Assembly: GCA_028565635.1 (NCBI GenBank)
Contig: JAOXYB010031876.1
Span: forward strand, 1-14,522
Length of the DNA: 14,522 nt
Origin: Phoronis ovalis
Lineage: Eukaryota > Phoronida > Phoronidae
Direction: 5' to 3'
Part shown: positions 9,115-14,522 of the stretch, in pieces
Position numbering within the stretch: position 1 is the stretch's first letter
How the letters are laid out: each line of letters starts with the position of its first letter
Program-made: the position numbers and the translations under genes
Notes under the pieces: model-generated
What the model was told of the DNA's origin: nothing
The model's input: only the letters and a program-made list of their open reading frames with translations
Database searches by the model: none

Positions 9115-9999
9115 ATTATTATGAATTTATTCAAGTACTTGTGGCCATTGGCCTATTGTGCAGCATATAACAACCACTACAATATCAAATACAAGTGACA
9201 TACACATGAGTCAATATCTACAGAGCTTTGGCTCTTCTTAAATGTCAAAAACACATATTTTTCTATAAGATTCTGTATACAAACTTTTGCAAGATAATAA
9301 ATTATACATTTTTTCTGGAGTAGGATGATTTATGTAGTATATGTACTGGCAACAATGGGATCCTTAACTCGTTATAATAATCACACTAACAAAAATAAAA
9401 TTCTGTTTCAACCTCAAATGCATTGCATATTACACATAATCTCTGTTTTCCTATATTATTATACCTGCCAGTTTCGATGCTTAAACAATGTGATGAGCAG
9501 CATAGTCTAGACAGAACCACTCTGTAAACACACACTCTTATATTTTGAAGATATGTCTCATATTCAATTGTCTGTTTAATATGACAAAATACATCTAGTT
9601 TAGGCATCTCATGAATATCTGTGTTGCAGTTCAATGTCTAGTAAGTGTTGTTTTAAAGAACATAAGAACCTTCTTTCATCCCCTACACCTTGTGCATTCC
9701 ATACATGGGCAAATCCTATGTTACATAGTAATTTCTTCACACTTAAAGCCTAATAATTCTTATTACTATTCACAAGGCCACCTGTTGATTATAACATGCA
9801 CGGATGTATCTGTCATCGTTAGCTTAAAGTAATTTAAGCCAATACTTCAAATTTTTTGTCGTTCTAACAGAAATTAATCTAAATCTACTGAGTTCTACCT
9901 GCACAGCAACACAGGTGTGCTACGACTAACCTTTAAAATACATCTACAAAATTTGTTATGTACAGCTTCAATCTATGTTTAGGCACTTGTTAAAGCTTC
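9115..9999 (-). mobile_element. 5'-truncated LINE relic (non-LTR retrotransposon, 3' part)
   Basis: Read on the minus strand in shifting frames, this matches the C-terminal part of the reverse-transcriptase protein of invertebrate LINEs. In order: IEAVHNKFCRCILKV with RSTPV (about 9905-9965); LLCNIGFAHVW and NAQGVGDERRFL (about 9665-9730); YLQNIRVCVYRVVLSRL, then SSHCLSIETGRYNNI and the Cys-x2-Cys motif LCVICNAFEVETEF (about 9386-9560); then, past a stop, YNELR. The family usually reads YRxxLSRLRxSxHxLxIExGRY and CxxCxxxEVExEFHF. Several stops and frameshifts show that it is dead. The 3' tail ends in an A/T-rich run near 9115-9135, next to aataaat on the minus strand. The 5' truncation falls near 9999. 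Direct repeats of about 127 bp flank it. Confidence 0.85.
9386..9634 (-). pseudogene. LINE reverse-transcriptase C-terminal fragment, longest open piece
   Basis: The longest uninterrupted piece of the LINE relic, 82 codons ending at TAG. It carries the conserved YR-x2-LSRL, SSHxLxIExGRY and CxxC-x4-VExEF features of the region following the polymerase domain. A canonical copy would continue with a His/Phe-rich HFLL-x-C-P-x-Y-N stretch; here a stop falls after EFYFC, and CDYYNELR follows in the same frame. Upstream, the frame changes near 9610-9640, where the preceding match (LKQHLLDIELQ) lies in another frame. It is a remnant with no expected product. Confidence 0.8.
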
Positions 10000-10126
10000 C
10001 ATGTTCAAACACAATTTTTTGAACATTTATAGCGAAATTAATTGTACCCAAAATTAACAATCCAATAAAACTACTTAACTTGGCTAACATTAAGTTGAAA
10101 ATTATGTGTGGTTAATTGAACTAATT
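10000..10126. repeat. Direct repeat B flanking the LINE relic
   Basis: Partner of 8988-9114 in the same orientation. It lies directly at the point where recognisable LINE homology stops (a tgg on the minus strand at about 9999-10001). The divergence between the two copies suggests an old insertion, in line with the broken LINE frames. Confidence 0.8.
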
Positions 10127-11359
10127 TAAGCTTTTGTGTGGATTACTTTATAGCCTCATCACCAAAAAGGCTGATTTTCCCTGGATCACATAATATCATG
10201 TCATGCATATGTCAGACAGTTCTACTGTGAAAGACTGAGCATAGGTAGAGCATAACATAAATAAAACTTGGATACATCTATACATTTTCCCATTAAATGG
10301 CTTATCTTGATTGCTGTATATGTTTGCTGTTTAAGTTACAATGTATATTATATAATTTTAGTTTTGGCACAGTACACTTGTCATTTAATGATCTGGGAAA
10401 TTAGAAGACAAATTTTTAATTTCATCTTGGACAATTACGTATTAATAATAGCGAAATAGTTATTATTTGAACTAAAATTACTATATACACTGCAGATATC
10501 TTTGAACACAAGTACAAGTTGGAATAACTTTTACACTTTCTGTAAAAATGGACACCAAATTTCATATGAAATTCAAACATATTTGCAAGTACTATCCTAC
10601 CACTGTCAATTCTGTATATTAGACATTCTGTTTCTTTCTTTGGTTACATAGTTGTATCTTTTAGTTTATTCGAAGTCTTTTTGTATGTAAATTAAATTTT
10701 ATTTACCATGTCATTGTTTTGTACTAATATGTTTGAAGGTAGCACTATTACCAATTATGCTTTCACCATGTAGTGAATTAATCTTTAGGATCACCAAGTT
10801 TACGATCATTGGAGATTTTCATACTTAAACTCTTGCATGTGTCAAGCAGTTTTGTCCCATATTCATTTCTACCCACAACTCTGTTGTCCTCAGAATAGTT
10901 TTGTATAATTTGAAAAGGAGAATTAGATCTATAAAAAAATACCAAGTTATAATTGTAATAACTAAATCTGAATCCAATAAAAAAAGCTATAATTATATTA
11001 ATGTGATATACTTTAATTAATCACAAGATCAAATTTTTTACATAATGCATTCACAGACAGCAACAGCAGGGCTTTCATTAAGTGAAGGCCTTTAGATTCT
11101 ATAGTAAGAAATAGAAATGGTGCAAATGAGCGATAAAGTGATGATTTTATTTAAATTTAGCAAAATAAACATCTAATAATTTGTCTTTAAAGATCATTAT
11201 ATGTCACTCTATTAAATAGAAAATATGAAAAAATATGACAATACTAGTGAGTACCTTTACAGACCATACAGCGTGTGAGTGTTATCTGACATCCTTCTTG
11301 TTTGCTGATAATCAACCAATAAAACTGCTTTTTATAGTAAAGATGTGGCATATACAGCG
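10127..11359 (+). other. Intron between LINE-flanking repeat and MITE copy 2
   Basis: About 1.2 kb of A/T-rich sequence. A hydrophobic 63-codon frame (10268-10459) vaguely recalls the cassette but lacks its splice sites and conserved ends. Nothing else is supported. Confidence 0.5.
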
Positions 11360-11737
11360 TCAGTCTGAATAAGTCCAAACGTTGGTGTTCTATGCCTGCT
11401 CAACTAATATCTGGGCTTAACCATAGTCAATTTTCATTTATTATCTCGAAAAACACGATAATTCCTTTATTTATTTATAAAGTGCCACAGAAATTCTAGA
11501 CACCAATCAAATTGCAGCTTACTAGAAAAACTTCGGAAGACGTAATAAGTAGACATCTAGTGAAATCCCTAGCAAAACAGGTGTCACACAACAAGTGATG
11601 GCTAATCTCTCATTGGTCAATAGTTTCACGATATTTTATTCGTTAAATTATAATATATAATGGAAATTGATTATGGTTAAGCCCAAACGTTAGTTGAGTA
11701 GGCACGGAATACTAACTGATTGATGTATTCAGACTGA
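11360..11737. mobile_element. MITE-like inverted-repeat element, copy 2
   Basis: Second copy of the family at 3736-4234. Terminal inverted repeats lie at about 11360-11435 and 11663-11737, starting TCAGTCTGAATA and including GGGCTTAACCATA. The flanks tacagcg (11353-11359) and tacagca (11738-11744) agree at 6 of 7 bases, supporting a 7-base target duplication as in copy 1. It is 378 bp against 499 bp for copy 1, so the core differs by internal deletion. A shared 19-base core block (11499-11517) is inverted relative to copy 1. No coding capacity is seen. Confidence 0.85.
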
Positions 11738-12166
11738 TACAGCATTTGATTGGTTAGTAGCGATGAGGCCTTAAACATTTTGTAGCAATTTTTTAGGCAC
11801 AATATCATATTCTTTCATAATTTGGTAATATATTTTTAATGCCTTGTACAAAATTCATCTATAGAAACTTTCCTTGTGCACAGAAACCCATATTTTGCTA
11901 TGTTGCTGAATGCAAAAAAATGAAATGTCGCTGCTGTCATTGCAAGCATTTGATGTTAGCATTATACTTGGTTGCTTTAAAATATAATCTAATAGGCTTC
12001 GTAGGGTTATCATGAATAACGGTGTGCACAGCTAGATGCATATTACTTTTCTGTTTTTCTTGTGGTGGTAAGTGATTACCAGCATGCTGGCAACTCTGCT
12101 CCCTAAAAAAATTATTTTTGAATTTACTGTATTTGTTAGAGTACTTTAATTTTTTTTGTTTCACAG
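11738..12166 (+). other. Intron between MITE copy 2 and cassette exon d
   Basis: About 430 bases of A/T-rich intron ending in a long T-rich tract and tttcacag, the strongest acceptor of the four cassette copies. Confidence 0.6.
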
Positions 12167-12413
12167 GAGGGAAGCCAAGATCATTCGTCAGACGAAGCGT
12201 GTTGCTGGTCCTTGTCTAGTTTTGACATTGTTTCAGTCACGCTTGATACAATTCATGATTGTTGCATTTATGGTGATAACTGGTTTTCCAGTTCGTGCAG
12301 AAAATATCTTCTCAATGTCAGGTTTTTTGTGGTTGATCAGCTTCCTAGCATATTACTATTACTCAGGCACGTACACACTAAGTGAAGCTAGGGTATCTCA
12401 GCATCGTGTTGAG
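12167..12413 (+). CDS. ABCC/MRP-type ABC transporter, alternative TMD1 exon, copy d (divergent)
   Basis: Fourth copy of the cassette. It has a strong acceptor (tttttttgtttcacag/g) and the donor gag/gtactt. One base completes a split codon and 82 codons follow, from REAKIIRQTKRVAG to EARVSQHRVE. It keeps the start R-E, the two hydrophobic runs (FMIVAFMVITGF and FLWLISFLAYYYY), the Glu ten residues from the end and the terminal R-V-E. It lacks the Arg-Arg and Pro that follow the last helix in copies b and c; in their place is a Tyr-rich stretch, AYYYYSGTY. It is one codon shorter than b and c. The intact frame and splice sites argue that it is functional. It is the copy closest to the constant exon, 1.4 kb upstream of it. 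Confidence 0.82.
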
Positions 12414-13845
12414 GTACTTATTTATCCGTTTTATTTAAAATTTAATAGTTTTCCGTTAATTATCTGTAGTGTTTTTTGTGAGACATTAAAATGCTTCCCT
12501 TTTCAAATTGCAAAACACTATTTCCAACATGTAATATTTCATTACCGTTTTCAGTGAGGTTCGACCCCCGTGATATTGATATTTGTTACATTATAAATAG
12601 CAAAGTCAAGTTAATACCATGATACCAGAAGATGGTACTTTGTTGCAAACAGTAGTAATATTATATAGTTTAAAGTTTAAACATATACCACAGCTATTTT
12701 TATGTTTGTTAAGTTTAGATTATAAATAACATAAATGTGGTACAACATTACAGTATTGATTGCTATAAAGGACTATCAGAGTGACATTATATGGTCCATA
12801 TACTCTCTGTTAACTGGGGAGTTGTAATAGGTTAGGATATGGTTAATGTGAAAGGAAAGACTGAGTTAGTTGTGATGGAGGTTATGATTAACTTTGTTAT
12901 TGTAGCTCAGTAGTTGTTTCTTATTAGAGATTGTCTCTCTGGTTATAGTTAAACCTCCAAATTAAAGTGTGCCATGCTAGATTTAAATTTTACAAACTTT
13001 GTCTAGTAATTGTTGTAAAAGTACTGTAGTACCTATATCAGAGCTAAAGGTAAGTGGGAACATGACTTCATTTATGTTCATAGAGCCTTTCATAATAAGC
13101 GGAGCATGTCAGTAATGTGCATGTAGAAGTTTGGATTCAACAATTTTTTTGTTCAGCAGGTTGCATTGAAATAATTTCAGACATAGGATCAGCTGTAAAA
13201 TATTCTATTTATCTGAAGAGAATCCTTAATTAAGGAAGGATTGTATAACCTTGTAAACTGACATGTTGTGGGATGAAAAAAGTACCACTCTACACATACT
13301 CATGAAATGGGGCTTCCATTAATGGAAGTGGCTTTATTCAGATAACTACTGAACGTAACAAATGACGCTCTGCTTGTTATGTTTAGTTCTGTTTGAGAGT
13401 AAGACGGTCTGCAGTATGCTAGGAAAAGCAAGGTAGATAATTTTTTAGAAACCTACTTTAAGTAGCAGGTGAAATAGTGTAATCTTAGCTTTTCCTTGTA
13501 CAAGGATATGTCGATCACATGATACAGTTAGTATTAAATTCATAGTCTCTTTGTTGCTGTTGTTACGTGGGGTAAGAAATATTTTTTTGCATTAAATCTT
13601 TCTTAATATGTACTACTTACTGTGTATATTGTGTCAGATACTTGTATTTCGCTACTTTTTTCATTTTTTTTTACTGTTTTAAACAGTCACGGTAAAAATA
13701 ATTATTAAATAATCTTGACAAAGTCTCATATTCTGTTTAACAAAATATCTTTATAGTTTTTTCTAAAAAAAATCCTAATGTTATAGTTAGTAAGTGAAAG
13801 TGAATGGAAATAATGAAGGAGTTCAGCTAGATTTTTAAATTTCAG
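12414..13845 (+). other. Intron between cassette exon d and the constant exon
   Basis: About 1.4 kb. It contains a 14-base palindrome, tccttaattaagga (13223-13236), and a 16-base palindrome, cttccattaatggaag (13313-13328). A 9-base inverted pair (aggaaaagc at 13421-13429, gcttttcct at 13488-13496) encloses a smaller ctact/agtag stem. No coding signal is seen. Confidence 0.55.
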
Positions 13846-14097
13846 AGATTTTTACTGTTGGACGAGGTAGAAAATAGTAACACTGATACTGATTCTAAAA
13901 CAAATGGTGTATCAACCGATGAAAAACACACAAAAGAGTTTAAAAAGACGAGTAATGAGAAGATTAACAAACAAGCCAAAGAGGATGGTGTTCTGGTGCC
14001 ATTATTATCTGAAAAAGAGGCTGCGAGTGATCACCCATACCTGCCACTGACAAGTTGTAAAGTATTGATGAATAATGTCACAGCTTCCTGGGAAAAG
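13846..14097 (+). CDS. ABCC/MRP-type ABC transporter, constant exon: TMD1-NBD1 linker and NBD1 start
   Basis: This is the exon all four cassette copies would join. The acceptor is tttttaaatttcag/aga, on a codon boundary. It holds 84 codons: RFLLLDEVE, matching the RIQ-TFLLLDEI junction of ABCC4; then a strongly charged, Lys/Glu/Asn/Ser/Thr-rich linker of about 45 residues; then LTSCKVLMNNVTASWEK, which fits the first strands of NBD1. The Trp of TASWEK occupies the A-loop position that stacks on adenine in MRP-type NBD1. The donor is probably aag/gttaac at 14098, a modest site; the frame stays open for 22 more codons before a stop in the intron. Walker A and signature motifs should be in later exons, outside the window. 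Confidence 0.85.
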
Positions 14098-14522
14098 GTT
14101 AACACCACAAATATTTGTTTTCACTATCGATATATGATCAATATTGAAATAAAAAAGAGCAAATAATTGAAATTTTTTTTTAGATATTTAACAAATCTTG
14201 CACAGAAATGTAGTACCAGTTTGCAGCATATTAAAGCCCTTTTTATGCCCATCACTATATAATAGTGAATGGTAAGTACAGGTCAAAGCGCAGGTCTGAT
14301 ATAATATTGACCCCGATTACTTCCAAGATGGCCGATTGGTGTTTGTACCCGAAAGTGCACCTTACGTTGCGAACATCTCGGGGAAAGATGAAGCTTGACT
14401 TGACGATTCGAAGGTGGATTCACGTAGGCCATGGATTAGTGGGGAGTAGTAGGCCAGGTGACATTTCAAAATGACCTTGAGAAGTAGGTCAAATGTCGAT
14501 ACGAATCTTCGACAATTTTTGT
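14098..14522 (+). other. Intron after the constant exon (incomplete)
   Basis: Starts with gttaac and contains the dispersed repeat at 14280-14505. No Walker A (GxxGxGKS) sequence occurs in any frame, so the next NBD1 exon is beyond the window. Confidence 0.6.
14280..14505. repeat. Dispersed repeat, copy 2
   Basis: Fuller copy of the 5376-5573 family and less A/T-rich than the intron around it. Its right part carries TGACCTTGA (14472-14480) and TAGGTCA (14485-14491), inverted AGGTCA half-sites; a further aggtcaaag sits at the left edge. An open frame across it (14265-14474) has no ABC-transporter features and is read as incidental. Confidence 0.5.

Noticed and set aside
9611-9832. 73-codon plus-strand frame
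   Set aside because: It overlaps the LINE homology on the minus strand, which explains the sequence; the plus frame is a shadow.
10268-10459. Hydrophobic frame with a Lys-Trp start and an Arg-Arg after a helix-like run, possible fifth cassette copy
   Set aside because: Spacing to the Arg-Arg differs from the true copies, a stop lies just before the frame, and no acceptor or donor exists at the expected places. A/T-rich sequence easily yields hydrophobic frames.
14265-14474. 69-codon plus-strand frame as the next ABC transporter exon
   Set aside because: No Walker A or strand pattern of NBD1. It lies inside a dispersed repeat whose other copy is in an unrelated intron position.

Overview
This is eukaryotic, almost certainly invertebrate animal, genomic DNA. 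It is AT-rich, has no long uninterrupted genes, and shows short open stretches bounded by AG acceptors and GT donors. It also holds degraded transposons, including a LINE relic and two copies of a non-autonomous inverted-repeat element. I cannot name the species.

The only gene I can support is part of an ABC transporter of subfamily C (MRP type, closest in my reading to the ABCC4 group), on the plus strand. The window shows the end of the first transmembrane domain and the start of the first nucleotide-binding domain (NBD1). The segment that normally covers the last two helices of TMD1 is present as four homologous, non-identical exons in tandem: 209-461, 3480-3729, 5848-6097 and 12167-12413. 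Each begins with the last base of a split codon, ends on a codon boundary and finishes with an xR[LFV][QE] motif. All four could join the single downstream exon at 13846-14097, which opens with FLLLDEVE (compare RIQ-TFLLLDEI in vertebrate ABCC4). No two of the four can be spliced together in frame. This is the pattern expected of a mutually exclusive exon cluster that exchanges the last two helices of TMD1, helices that help line the substrate cavity. The preceding exon and the Walker A exon lie outside the window.

Layout: intron 1-208; cassette exon a; 3.0 kb intron with an unrecognised minus-strand reading frame (2143-2574) and a small protein-like patch; cassette exon b with a MITE (3736-4234) starting six bases past its donor; 1.6 kb of intron with one copy of a dispersed repeat; cassette exon c; a 6.1 kb intron filled with a TIR element (7011-8336), a 5'-truncated minus-strand LINE relic (9115-9999) between ~127 bp direct repeats, and a second MITE copy (11360-11737); cassette exon d; 1.4 kb intron with palindromes; constant exon; final intron with another copy of the dispersed repeat.

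Most of the length is intron shaped by mobile elements. The notable biology is the exon cassette and the way transposons have landed in and around it.
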